Below are positions 37,435 through 46,081 of a stretch of DNA of 64,000 bases, piece by piece. The DNA is from UBA10649 sp037130755 (GTDB taxonomy: Bacteria; Actinomycetota; Actinomycetes; S36-B12): NCBI GenBank assembly GCA_037130755.1, contig JBAXSI010000001.1, positions 1-64,000 of the forward strand. Reading direction: 5' to 3'. The position numbers were made by a program, and so were the translations under genes. Each line of letters starts with the position of its first letter. Within the stretch, counting starts at the first letter, position 1. The notes beneath the pieces were generated by a model that saw nothing but the letters and a program-made list of their open reading frames with translations, did no database searches and was not told where the DNA came from.

Positions 37435-37656
37435 ATGACCAAGAACGTGCGCATCGCGATGGCGATCGGAGCCCTCGGACTCACCGCCGGGCTGGCAGCC
37501 TGCAGCAGCTCGAGCACGCCGACCAACTCAAGCTCAGCGCCCGCCGCCAGCGTCGCGCCGTCCATCGGCCTGTCCTCGCCGTCCGCGCCGACGAGCGGTG
37601 GCGATGAGAACAGCGAGGCTTCGAGCGAGGCTTCCGCTGAGGGCGACAACGGCTGA
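37435..37656 (+). CDS. Small lipoprotein
   Basis: A 73-residue lipoprotein: N-terminal signal peptide, lipobox LAAC (cysteine at residue 23), then a mature part of about 50 residues made almost entirely of Ser, Thr, Pro, Ala and acidic residues. No domain is recognisable and the mature region looks disordered. ATG at 37435 has AAGGGAG 5-11 nt upstream. It sits 15 nt before the DUF4126 gene and may be cotranscribed. Confidence 0.75.
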   Translation: MTKNVRIAMAIGALGLTAGLAACSSSSTPTNSSSAPAASVAPSIGLSSPSAPTSGGDENSEASSEASAEGDNG

Positions 37657-37671
37657 CGCAAGAATGGGCTC

Positions 37672-38271
37672 ATGGAGTCCGCGATCCCGCTGGCATTCAC
37701 GGCCTCGTGGGCCAGCGGGATCAACCCATACCTGCTCGTCCTGATGATGGGCCTGCTGGGCCGCTTCGCTGACTGGGGCGTTCCCGCCGGGCTCGAACGC
37801 ACCGACGTTCTCGTCATCTTCGCCGTGCTGGCGGTCGTGGACACGATCGCCGACAAGATCATGCTGGTCGACTCCACCTGGGATGCGATCAACACCGTGA
37901 TCCGGCCGGTGGCCGGAGCGGTTGTGGCGACGCTCATCGCGTCGCCCACTGTCGACCTGCCCACCGCTGTAATTGCGGCCGGCGGCGGGGTGGTCGCGTT
38001 GGTCACCCACCTCGCCAAGGCGACGACCCGAATCGCGGTCAATACCTCGCCGGAACCGGTGAGCAACGTCGCAGTCTCGGTCGCGGAGGACGCTGCGGTC
38101 GCAGGTGTCGTGACGATCGCCGTGGTGAACCCTTGGGTGGCGGCTGGCATTGCGCTCGTCCTCCTCGTCGCCGGCGTTGCCATCGCGCTGCTCTTGGTCC
38201 GTTTTGCCCGGCGCGGGCTGCGCAGGCTCGGCTACTGGCGCGGGTCCGAGGGCGACACCGCGGCCGAATGA
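37672..38271 (+). CDS. DUF4126 family membrane protein
   Basis: A 199-residue protein with about five membrane helices. The N-terminal SWASGINPYLLVLMMGLLGR, the VVDTIADKIMLVDSTWDAINTVIRP segment and the AAGGGVVALVTHLAKATTR helix are typical of DUF4126, a family of unknown function found in many bacteria. The C-terminus is cytoplasmic and basic. It follows the small lipoprotein on the same strand. Confidence 0.85.
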   Translation: MESAIPLAFTASWASGINPYLLVLMMGLLGRFADWGVPAGLERTDVLVIFAVLAVVDTIADKIMLVDSTWDAINTVIRPVAGAVVATLIASPTVDLPTAVIAAGGGVVALVTHLAKATTRIAVNTSPEPVSNVAVSVAEDAAVAGVVTIAVVNPWVAAGIALVLLVAGVAIALLLVRFARRGLRRLGYWRGSEGDTAAE

Positions 38272-38529
38272 CCGGAGGAATCACGTCTTGAACGAGCATG
38301 ATCCGGTCTCCGACTTCTTCAGCAGCAGTCCACGGCCAGGACTGCAGGATCCGCACCTGGGCAATCGGTGCGGTTCCTCAGGAGCGAACGGTGCTGCACG
38401 CGAATGGTCAGGACTTCACCGAGGAGTACTCGACCCAGCCGCAATGGCGGTCGAACTCGGCTATCGCGCAGTAGAGGGCTTCTACCAAGGAGGGGACGGG
38501 ACACAGTCCCGCTGGCGTATGGTCGCCCG

Positions 38530-39960
38530 ATGAAGTGGATCGGCCGGATCCTGGCCCTGCTGCTGTTCGGCGTCTTCCTGCTGCTCGTCCTCGTCTTCAC
38601 CGTGCTGTTCTGGTTCAACATCCCGCAGAACGCCGCTGGCATGGCTGCCAAAACCCTCTGTTCGGCCTACTTCGTCGCAGGGCGCACGGAACCGGTCGAC
38701 GCACTGCTGGCTCAGGACGTCGTTCCCGCGAGCCCGGCCCTGAAAGCAATATCGGCGTCCATCGACACCCAGAGCAAGTCGGTGACGGCGAAGTTCCTCG
38801 GGGTCATGTCGCGCCGGGCCGCACTGCTCGACAACCGGGGCTGCGTCCTCGATGCCGAACCACAGCCGGGCGCTACCCCCTACGCGCCCAAACCCCTGCG
38901 ACCCGAGCCATGGCCGGCCGGAGATGCGGCGGTGGCCCTCGGCGACCTGCCCGATGGCGTTGACGCGACCAGGCTGAAGGCCGCCGTCGATGCCGCCTTC
39001 GTGGGGGCGGGAGACCCTGAGGCGGCGAACGCCAGAGGCGTGGCCGTCGTGCAGAACGGTCGACTGCTCGCGGCCAAGGAGGCGGACTCCATTCCGCCCT
39101 CGACGGCCCTGCACGGCTGGTCGGCGACCAAGACGGTCGCCGCGATGCTGTTCTACAAGAAGGCTGCCGAGGTCGGGCTGGACATCAGCATGCCGGTGGT
39201 GGATGCCTTCCCGCCGGGCCGCGAACCCTCGTGGGTGGCGGACTGGCGCAAGGACCAGCGCAAGGACATCACCGTCGCGGACCTGCTGTACATGCGCGAC
39301 GGTCTGAAGAATGACGAGGGCTACGACCCGATGGGCTCGGTTGTGCAGATGCTCTACGGGGAGCCGGACATGGCTGGCTGGGCGGCGGAGCACCCGTCCG
39401 CGCATCCCGCCGGGACGTCCTGGCAGTACCTCAGTGCCACGGCCAACATCCTGGCCGAAGTCACTCGCGGTCACTTCGCCACCGACGAGGAGTACTGGGA
39501 ATACTCGAAGACCGCACTCTTCGACCCGATCGGCATCACGTCCGGCACCCTGGAGACCGACACGTCCGGAACGTGGGTGGGATCGTCCTATCAATGGGCC
39601 AGCGTGCGGGACTGGGCGCGCCTCGGACAGCTGATGCTCGACGACGGCGTATGGGGCGGGACGCAAGTGGTCCCGCCGGGGTGGCTGAAGACGGCCAGCA
39701 CGCCCGCCATGCCACAGGGTCCCGGACACGGCTATGGCGCGCAGTCGTGGCTGCTCGGTGACCCGGTGGCGGGGGAGTGCAAGGCGTACCCGGGCGTGCC
39801 AGCCGACACGATCGCGATGGAGGGGCATTGGGGACAGCTCGTCGCCATGGTCCCCTCCCGGAGGGCCGTGGTGGTCCGGCTGGGCTGGACGTTCAACAAG
39901 GGCCGGTTCGATGGCTGCCAGTTCGTCAGCGACGTCCTTGCCGCGCTCCCGCAGAAGTGA
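38530..39960 (+). CDS. Membrane-anchored serine hydrolase, beta-lactamase/esterase (class C) family
   Basis: A 476-residue protein with one N-terminal membrane helix (residues 7-30, followed by FWFNIPQNAAG) and a large outside domain. The serine-hydrolase SxxK motif is SATK (near residue 198), the tyrosine motif is YLSATAN and the third motif GHWG occurs near the end; the spacing suits the beta-lactamase/DD-peptidase/6-aminohexanoate-hydrolase group. Substrate cannot be told; a cell-wall or ester hydrolase is likely. A TATGGT -10 box (38518-38523) ends 6 nt before the ATG, giving a leaderless transcript; codons upstream of 38530 in frame are not part of the protein. Confidence 0.85.
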   Translation: MKWIGRILALLLFGVFLLLVLVFTVLFWFNIPQNAAGMAAKTLCSAYFVAGRTEPVDALLAQDVVPASPALKAISASIDTQSKSVTAKFLGVMSRRAALLDNRGCVLDAEPQPGATPYAPKPLRPEPWPAGDAAVALGDLPDGVDATRLKAAVDAAFVGAGDPEAANARGVAVVQNGRLLAAKEADSIPPSTALHGWSATKTVAAMLFYKKAAEVGLDISMPVVDAFPPGREPSWVADWRKDQRKDITVADLLYMRDGLKNDEGYDPMGSVVQMLYGEPDMAGWAAEHPSAHPAGTSWQYLSATANILAEVTRGHFATDEEYWEYSKTALFDPIGITSGTLETDTSGTWVGSSYQWASVRDWARLGQLMLDDGVWGGTQVVPPGWLKTASTPAMPQGPGHGYGAQSWLLGDPVAGECKAYPGVPADTIAMEGHWGQLVAMVPSRRAVVVRLGWTFNKGRFDGCQFVSDVLAALPQK

Positions 39961-40068
39961 CGCGTCCCCCAAAGTGGAGACCCCGGAACGACGCTGCGAT
40001 GTCTGACAGGCGCATATGTTTGGTGTCGACATCTGGATTCAGGACGTAACAGACAGAAGGGACCGATC

Positions 40069-40698
40069 ATGGGATTGAGGGACCGACGCGGCGGCGCTGA
40101 CGCAACCCCTGCGGCACCACCGGCGGCGGCGCCGGCGGCCGCACCTGCCGAGGACCTCGGGCGGCGTGGCCAGCGACAGGCCGACCGCAACGAGTTCGGC
40201 CGACGAGGGTCCGCGACCACGTACAAGATGCGCGAGAAGCTGGCGTCCTTTGGTGACGACTTCTGGATCGAGGACGACGGCGGCCAGCGCAAGTTCAAGG
40301 TCAATGGCAAGGCCCTGCGAGTCCGCGACACGCTTATCTTCGAGGACCTCAACGGAACCGAACTCGTCCATCTGCAGTCCAAGGCGATCGCGATCCGCGA
40401 CAAGATGAAGATCGAGCGGGTCAACGGATCCAGTGGCGTCCTGACCAAGGATCTCGTCAACGTGATCCGCGACGAGTACACGCTGACGATGGATGACGGA
40501 AAGGTTCTGCGACTCAAGGGCAATTTCCTCGACCACGAGTACGAGTTCTACGAGGGCGATAACAAGGTCGGCGAGGTTTCCAAGAAGTGGTTCCGCGTCC
40601 GCGACACCTACGGCGTCCAGATCGAGCCCGGCTATGACGACATCCTGCTGCTTGCTGCAACCGTCGCGATGGACCAGGGCAGCCACGACGTCGCCTGA
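40069..40698 (+). CDS. LURP-one-related / tubby-like domain protein
   Basis: A 209-residue protein with an Ala/Pro-rich low-complexity N-terminus (residues 12-30) and a LURP-one-related beta-barrel (about 50-205). Family segments are FWIEDDGGQRKFKVNGKALRVRDTLIFED, IRDKMKIERVNG and YEFYEGDNKVGEVSKKWF, which place it with phospholipid-scramblase/Tubby-fold proteins. The bacterial role is unknown; membrane-lipid contact is one idea. ATG at 40069 has AGAAGGGA 6-13 nt upstream. Confidence 0.85.
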   Translation: MGLRDRRGGADATPAAPPAAAPAAAPAEDLGRRGQRQADRNEFGRRGSATTYKMREKLASFGDDFWIEDDGGQRKFKVNGKALRVRDTLIFEDLNGTELVHLQSKAIAIRDKMKIERVNGSSGVLTKDLVNVIRDEYTLTMDDGKVLRLKGNFLDHEYEFYEGDNKVGEVSKKWFRVRDTYGVQIEPGYDDILLLAATVAMDQGSHDVA

Positions 40699-40753
40699 GT
40701 TCCCACACGTGATGCGCGGTGGGACACTGAAGGTGCGGAAGGAGGTGGTGGCG

Positions 40754-40927
40754 ATGCCATCGGGATGGATGCCGGATGCGCGGCATGACCTACGTATGCG
40801 CCCGGCCTTCGCGCACACTATGCGGGAAGCCGGAATGAGACAGTCCAATCGGTCTGGCGCTCAGCACTGGACACTTCACCGGAAGACTCACCGAACGGCG
40901 CGACCGATCAGGGGTGCACACGCCTGA
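40754..40927 (+). CDS. Possible small basic protein with strong ribosome binding site
   Basis: A 57-codon open frame beginning with ATG at 40754 and preceded by AAGGAGGT (40739-40746), the strongest Shine-Dalgarno in this part of the window. The product is basic (many Arg and His) with five Met and a few aromatic residues and no recognisable domain. Its end overlaps an inverted repeat (GATCAGG at 40906-40912 with CCTGATC at 40923-40929), and a strong terminator follows at 40946-40979, so a transcript plausibly ends here. Codon bias and homology cannot be tested from this alone, so the gene is uncertain. Confidence 0.4.
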   Translation: MPSGWMPDARHDLRMRPAFAHTMREAGMRQSNRSGAQHWTLHRKTHRTARPIRGAHA

Positions 40928-40945
40928 TCTGACGGCAACGAATGC

Positions 40946-40979
40946 GCGATGGCACCGACCAGCAGGTCGGTGCCATCGC
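40946..40979 (+). terminator. Strong intrinsic terminator before the chemosensory operon
   Basis: GCGATGGCACCGACC (40946-40960) pairs perfectly over 15 bp with GGTCGGTGCCATCGC (40965-40979) across the 4-nt loop AGCA; TTCGTTT follows. It isolates the chemosensory operon promoter from upstream transcription. Confidence 0.85.
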
Positions 40980-41043
40980 TTCGTTTCCGGTGGAACCGGC
41001 CGAGGGCCCGTCGCACAGCACTCGTTGGGACGTTTAGGCGGAA

Positions 41044-41049
41044 TACAGT
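41044..41049 (+). promoter_or_regulatory. Leaderless promoter -10 box of the chemosensory operon
   Basis: TACAGT ends 7 nt before the GTG of the first MCP gene, and the strong terminator lies 64 nt upstream. No other promoter is visible for the following seven genes, so this one probably serves all. Confidence 0.55.
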
Positions 41050-41056
41050 TGTAAGT

Positions 41057-42607
41057 GTGAGAACTGCGACGCAAGGACGAACGACTCGTTTCGTGTGGCT
41101 CCTGATCGCCATGGTCGGGATTCTCGTCGCGCTGCTCATCGCAGCCATGACCTACCTGTGGACCCAGAGCCTCCGCCTCGAGGAGGCGTATGCCAAAGAG
41201 ACGGCCCTCCATGCACTGAGCGTGGACATGCGAGCCGCCTCCGATCTCCTGACCAGCGAGGCCCGCGAGTACGTCGTCAGCGGCGACACGACCCATCTGG
41301 AGAACTACTGGAACGAAGTCGATGTCACCAAGACGTCCGACCTAGTGCTTCGGCGGGCGGCGGAGAACGGTGCCGCCGCTGACGAGATCGGCTTGCTCGA
41401 GACGGCGCGGAGGAATCGGGAGGCACTGGCGACCACGGAACTGCGGGCCATGCGCCTGATGCTCGAGTCCCAGGGAGTCCCGGAGGCGCAGATGCCACCG
41501 GGCGTGGCCGGTGCCCCCCTGAACTCAGCGGACAGTGCACTCAACGCGGCCGCCAAGGCAAACCTCGCAACCAGCATCCTGAACGATGCCAGCTACTCGG
41601 CGGTCCGCAGGACCACGTACGTGCCGATCGTCGAGTTCGGCTCACTTGCCGAGGCGCGCGGCGGCGCAGCCGTCGATACCGCGCTGGGGAACGAGAGGAA
41701 CGCCTTCTGGATCCTGGTCGGACTGACGCTCCTGGTCCTGGTCGGTATTCCCGCGATGATCATCGCGTACCAGTCGCGGATCAGGTCCTCTCTGCGAGCC
41801 ACGTCCTTGAACCTGTCGGCGACTGCTCAGGAGATTCTCGCCACCGCCGAGCAGCAGGAACGAACGGCTGCACAGCAGTCAGCCTCGATCGAGGAGACGA
41901 CGGCGACGATGGCAGAGCTGGACACGTCCACCAGCCAGTCCGCCGCCAATGCGGAGGTCGTCGCTGGCGGCGCCCAGCGGGTTCTCACCGAAGTCGACGG
42001 GGGCACCAAGCACGTTGATCGGATGACTGTGGTGGCCGCGGAGCTGCGCGCCCGGTCGGACGAGGTGTCCACACAGATCACGCTCCTCAGCGAGCAGATC
42101 GGCCAGATCCAGGGCATCTCCGCAGTCGTTCGCGACTTGGCGGGGCAGACAAACCTCCTGGCCCTCAACGCGGCGGTTGAAGCGGCACGCGCGGGGGAGA
42201 GCGGCAAGGGCTTCTCCGTGGTGGCGGCCGAGATCAGGAAGCTCGCCGACGAGAGCGGCGTGTCGGCCGAGCGGATCGGCGTGCTGGTGTCGGAGATCCT
42301 CAAGGGAGCGACGCGTGCCGTCGATGCGAGCCGCGCCGGAGCGGCCACGGTTTCGGAGATGCTCGTGCTCTCGGACGACAGCAGTCAGGTGTTCGAGCGC
42401 ATCGCGCATGCGTCCGGTGAGTCGGCTGACGGTGTGCGGCAGATCCTGTTGAACCTGCGACAGCAGGCGGTGGGAGTCAACGAGGTCGTGACCGCCATGG
42501 GGTCCATCCAGTCTGGTGCCCGCGAGACGGTGGCCGGCATCTCACAGGTGCGGGTGGGCGTGCAGAGCATCAATGACTCGGCCGAGGCCATGAGGAAGAT
42601 GGTCTGA
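41057..42607 (+). CDS. Methyl-accepting chemotaxis protein (transmembrane sensor)
   Basis: Membrane signal receptor for the adjacent CheA. The 516-residue protein has TM1 (about 12-34), an outside helical sensing region (about 36-213) resembling a four-helix bundle, TM2 (about 217-238) and a cytoplasmic signalling coiled coil. The hairpin tip is GQTNLLALNAAVEAARAGE (363-381), then GKGFSVVAAEIRKLA. No HAMP domain is obvious between TM2 and the coil, and there is no C-terminal CheR-binding pentapeptide (it ends MRKMV). GTG at 41057 follows TACAGT by 7 nt; longer in-frame starts lie in the terminator region. It is the first gene of an eight-gene operon and probably defines its input. Confidence 0.88.
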   Translation: MRTATQGRTTRFVWLLIAMVGILVALLIAAMTYLWTQSLRLEEAYAKETALHALSVDMRAASDLLTSEAREYVVSGDTTHLENYWNEVDVTKTSDLVLRRAAENGAAADEIGLLETARRNREALATTELRAMRLMLESQGVPEAQMPPGVAGAPLNSADSALNAAAKANLATSILNDASYSAVRRTTYVPIVEFGSLAEARGGAAVDTALGNERNAFWILVGLTLLVLVGIPAMIIAYQSRIRSSLRATSLNLSATAQEILATAEQQERTAAQQSASIEETTATMAELDTSTSQSAANAEVVAGGAQRVLTEVDGGTKHVDRMTVVAAELRARSDEVSTQITLLSEQIGQIQGISAVVRDLAGQTNLLALNAAVEAARAGESGKGFSVVAAEIRKLADESGVSAERIGVLVSEILKGATRAVDASRAGAATVSEMLVLSDDSSQVFERIAHASGESADGVRQILLNLRQQAVGVNEVVTAMGSIQSGARETVAGISQVRVGVQSINDSAEAMRKMV

Positions 42608-42617
42608 GGCGATTCCG

Positions 42618-44009
42618 GTGATCCCCCAAGCTGCCAAGAGCATCAACGGCACAGACGTCGGGATCCTTCGCGAGCTGATCCGTGAGCGAACGGGCATCTG
42701 GATTCCTGAACGGGATCTTCAGCGGCTGGAGGGGATCGCCTCGGTCTTGATCCCTTCTTCGGGCCTCCAGGGCTGGACCGCGTACCTCGCCAGGTTGGCG
42801 GCCGATGAGGACGCGACGGGTCCGCTGTGGCGGGCGCTAATCGGGCATCTCACCGTGCCCGAGACCTTCTTCAGCCGGGACCAGGCCCAACTCGACGCGA
42901 TCGAGCACCAGATCCTGCCTGAACTCATCGCCAGGAACCGCGATACGCGGGCACTGCGCATCTGGAGCGCCGGATGTGCCACGGGCGAAGAGGCGTATTC
43001 CCTGGCCATGGCCGTCCGCCGTCACCTGAAGCCCGACTCCGGGTGGAAGGTCCTCATCCTGGGCACCGACCTCAATGACACTTACCTCGGCCGAGCCCGC
43101 AGTGGCGTCTTCACCCAGTGGTCATTTCGCCGGATGTCAGTGGAGGAACGTGCGCTGGACTTCGAGCCGGCCCATGGAGGGTGGCGAATCAGCCCCGAAC
43201 TACGACGGATGGTCACGTTCCAGCACGGAAACCTCGTTCTCGATCGCTACCCGGACGAGGAAGGTCAACTGCACGACATGGATCTCATCCTCTGCCGGAA
43301 CGTCTTCATCTACTTCGACCGGTCCGCCACGGCCGATGTTCTGCAGAAGATGACTTCGACCCTGCGGCCCGGCGGCTTCCTCATCACCGGGCACACCGAG
43401 CTCGTCGGTCAGGACCTTCAAGGTCTCGAGAACCGCGGATTCCCGGGTGCGATGGCCCATCAACGGGTGCCGGTGCACGTCACCGAGACCGCCTCGCAGG
43501 GAGCGTCGGTGGCAGAACCCGAGCCACTTCGAATCAGACGTCAGGCACGGCCGCACCCTCGACCGTCGACCCCAGTCACCTTGGCCGATGGCCTGCCACG
43601 CGAGCCGTCCGGGCTCTCCGAACTCCTCATAGCCGGTGAGGCGGCGGCCAATGCCGGTGCCTACGCCGACGCCCGTGCGCTAGCCGAGCGTGCGGTGGCT
43701 CTGGACGAGTTCGCCCACGAGCCGTACCTCCTCCTTGCCACCGTTGCCGAACTCGAAGGCGAGACACGCCGGGCGCGTGGCCTTCTCGACCAGGCCCTGT
43801 ACCTCGAACCCTCGTCGATCCCCGCGTACCTCACGCTTGCCGCCCTCCATCATCAGGAAGGCAATGACGATCGCGCCCGAGTCCTCTGGCATGCGGGGCT
43901 CGACCTTCTCAAACGCTTGAACCCCGAGGATCGCATTCCACCGCTCACCGGAACGCCGGCGCGGGTCCTCATGTCTGAGATCACGAGCCTGCTCGGGGTG
44001 TCGGCATGA
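42618..44009 (+). CDS. CheR methyltransferase with C-terminal TPR-like repeats (WspC-like)
   Basis: Methylates glutamates of the MCPs using SAM. The 463-residue protein has a CheR N-terminal helical domain (about 10-80), a catalytic domain with the SAM motif SAGCATGEE (117-125) and DLILCRNVFIYF (222-233), a linker, and a helical repeat region (about 335-430; ALAERAVALDEFAHEPYLLL, LLDQALYLEPSSIPAYL) resembling tetratricopeptide repeats. CheR with TPR is the arrangement of WspC and FrzF. Since neither MCP has the CheR-docking pentapeptide, the TPR may recruit the enzyme. GTG at 42618 lies 10 nt after the MCP stop. Confidence 0.9.
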   Translation: MIPQAAKSINGTDVGILRELIRERTGIWIPERDLQRLEGIASVLIPSSGLQGWTAYLARLAADEDATGPLWRALIGHLTVPETFFSRDQAQLDAIEHQILPELIARNRDTRALRIWSAGCATGEEAYSLAMAVRRHLKPDSGWKVLILGTDLNDTYLGRARSGVFTQWSFRRMSVEERALDFEPAHGGWRISPELRRMVTFQHGNLVLDRYPDEEGQLHDMDLILCRNVFIYFDRSATADVLQKMTSTLRPGGFLITGHTELVGQDLQGLENRGFPGAMAHQRVPVHVTETASQGASVAEPEPLRIRRQARPHPRPSTPVTLADGLPREPSGLSELLIAGEAAANAGAYADARALAERAVALDEFAHEPYLLLATVAELEGETRRARGLLDQALYLEPSSIPAYLTLAALHHQEGNDDRARVLWHAGLDLLKRLNPEDRIPPLTGTPARVLMSEITSLLGVSA

Positions 44010-45007
44010 TCAGCATCGCAGGTCTGCCCGCCGAAGCAACCGTGGTCACCTTCCAGGTCGGCGACACGCGGTTCGGGTTGGATGTCGCATGCGTGCGTCG
44101 CATGGTCCGGCTGCCCGAGTTGTCGGCGACCGAGGAGATGCCGCCGTTTGTCGTCGGCGTGTTCAATCTTCAGGGCGTGGTCGTGCCCGTGGTCGACCTC
44201 CGTACGAGGCTGGGACACGACCCGGTGGCATACGGTGTCGAGTCGAGCGTCGTCGTCCTGGAGACCTCCCGCGGCCCGGTGGCGGTCCTTGCTGACTCCC
44301 TGAGTGGCGTCAGCTTGGCGCTGCCCCTCGCTGATGCGCGTGAGTCCCAACACGAATTGGTAGCCGGCACGCTCCAGGCCGGTGACGGCCTTCTCGTGTT
44401 GCTGGACGCCGAGCAAATCCTCCCGACCCATCTCGCGATGCCCGCCTCTCTAGGAGAGGCGGCGCGGCACGCGGTCCTGCCAGATCCGGACGCGTGGCCG
44501 CAACTGCGTGAGCGCGCACGCGGCTACGCGATCACCGAGGACGACAGGGACGTCGGTGAAGCGAGGGGTCTGGCCGTCGTGCAGATCGACGACGAGCTGT
44601 TCGGCTTCTCGTTGGAGGGAATCCGAGAGTTCTGCGGTCTGGAGCCCGTCACGCCCATACCCTGCTGCCCACCGCACGTGCGGGGGAGCATGAACCTCCG
44701 AGGCGAACTGGTCACGGTGATGGACATTCGACGACCGCTCGGCATCGCCGTCACTCCGGCCAGCATCGACGCAGACCTCATCATCTGCGAAATCGATGAT
44801 CTGCTTCTTGGCATCTGCGTCAGTGCGGTCATCGACGTTCATGCGCTCGAATCCAGCCAGTTGCTTCCGCCGCCCGCGGCGAGCATGGCGACCGGCGCCC
44901 CGTATCTGAAGGGTGAGGTCGCGTTCGAGGGAATGATGTTGACACTCGTCGACCTACCGGCGCTGCTGACCGAGGCCGGTCTCGAAGTAGATGAGGTGGT
45001 GCACTGA
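44006..45007 (+). CDS. Fused tandem CheW coupling protein (CheW-CheW)
   Basis: A 333-residue protein with two complete CheW domains in tandem: residues about 10-140 (VVTFQVGDTRFGLDVACVRR, GVFNLQGVVVPVVDLRTRLG) and about 185-325 (LAVVQIDDELFGFSLEGIRE, RGSMNLRGELVTVMDIRRPLG). CheW links MCPs to CheA in arrays. The Wsp system has two separate CheW genes (wspB, wspD); here both domains are in one chain, which could bridge two receptor types or two CheA contacts. Overlaps CheR (ATGA) and abuts the next gene (TGATG). Confidence 0.9.
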   Translation: MISIAGLPAEATVVTFQVGDTRFGLDVACVRRMVRLPELSATEEMPPFVVGVFNLQGVVVPVVDLRTRLGHDPVAYGVESSVVVLETSRGPVAVLADSLSGVSLALPLADARESQHELVAGTLQAGDGLLVLLDAEQILPTHLAMPASLGEAARHAVLPDPDAWPQLRERARGYAITEDDRDVGEARGLAVVQIDDELFGFSLEGIREFCGLEPVTPIPCCPPHVRGSMNLRGELVTVMDIRRPLGIAVTPASIDADLIICEIDDLLLGICVSAVIDVHALESSQLLPPPAASMATGAPYLKGEVAFEGMMLTLVDLPALLTEAGLEVDEVVH

Positions 45008-46044
45008 TGAGTGAACCGGGCGCAGCAGGATTCGAGCCAGTCGGCTCGAATCAGACCCTGCCGCGGCGCGTGCTGATCATGGGGACAGCGGCAGTGGGTT
45101 CCGTCGTGCTCGTGCTGCTTCTTGCGATGATGATGGACAACTGGCTGATCCCTGTGCTCGTGGCACTCGCCCTGATCGCGATCCTGACCTGGCTCACGAT
45201 GCGACTTCGCCGTCGCACGGCTGAAGAGCTCGCCGCTTACTCCGATCAACTCGAGGTGATCGTCTCCGAGTTGAAGGCCGTCACGGCGGAGCGCCAGCGA
45301 AGTCTCGACGCCGTCGTGATGGCGACCACGACGATGTCGGCCGCGCTGACATCGCTCAGCGCGTCGGCTGCCCGGACACGCGACGAAGCAGTGTGGTCGA
45401 GCAGTAGCTCCTCGGGTGTCATCGAGCTCTCCCAGGTGGTCGGAAAGGCGGGCGACGACCTCCAGAAGTCCCTTGTCGACCTGGCTCGCGTCGTCGAACT
45501 CATCACCGGGTTGGTCCAGCGCCTGAGCGAACGCACCGCCGAGATTCGCGAGGTCACCGACGTCGTCAGCGAGATAGCCGGCCGCACGAACATGCTGGCA
45601 CTAAATGCGGCAGTTGAGGCGGCGCGGGCCGGCGAGAACGGCAAGGGCTTTGCGGTTGTCGCCAAGGAGATCCGCAAGCTGGCGACTCAGAGCAAGGCGG
45701 AGGCTACGCGCATCACAGGCATGGTGCGAGACATCCAGGGCGTCACCAACTCCATGGTCATGGCCTCGGACGAGGGCGTCCAGGCTTTCGCGGCCACGCA
45801 CCGCGCGGCCGATTCCGCGTCTGGTGCCTTCGACGACGTATCCGTGGCGTTCGATCAGATCGCCGAGATTCTGGACACGACCACCCATGCTGCGGCCGAA
45901 CAGGTGGAGCGAGCCGGGACCACCCTGACAGCAGCGCGAAACGCCGAGCGCGATGCGGAGTTCGCGGTGGGCCGGATCACGACAATCAACGACCTCATCG
46001 CTCGACTGTCCTCCGTGGCGGACCGGATCGGCGGTGCAATGTGA
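45007..46044 (+). CDS. Second methyl-accepting chemotaxis protein, without external sensor domain
   Basis: A 345-residue receptor. Two membrane helices (about 22-42 and 46-66) are separated by only a few residues, so it has practically no external domain. The cytoplasmic part is a shortened signalling coil with the tip GRTNMLALNAAVEAARAGE, followed by GKGFAVVAKEIRKLA. No HAMP, no pentapeptide. It may report membrane state or internal cues, or co-assemble with the first MCP via the tandem CheW. Its ATG shares the final base of the CheW stop codon (TGATG). Confidence 0.87.
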   Translation: MSEPGAAGFEPVGSNQTLPRRVLIMGTAAVGSVVLVLLLAMMMDNWLIPVLVALALIAILTWLTMRLRRRTAEELAAYSDQLEVIVSELKAVTAERQRSLDAVVMATTTMSAALTSLSASAARTRDEAVWSSSSSSGVIELSQVVGKAGDDLQKSLVDLARVVELITGLVQRLSERTAEIREVTDVVSEIAGRTNMLALNAAVEAARAGENGKGFAVVAKEIRKLATQSKAEATRITGMVRDIQGVTNSMVMASDEGVQAFAATHRAADSASGAFDDVSVAFDQIAEILDTTTHAAAEQVERAGTTLTAARNAERDAEFAVGRITTINDLIARLSSVADRIGGAM

Positions 46045-46081
46045 CTCACAGCGCCAACACGGCACGGGAGTCGATCGCGCC

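Noticed and set aside
38288..38533. 81-codon TTG frame before the serine hydrolase, with GGAGG upstream and an ATGA overlap
   Set aside because: The downstream gene has its own leaderless promoter inside this frame, the start is TTG, and the product has no recognisable feature. I judge the overlap to be chance.
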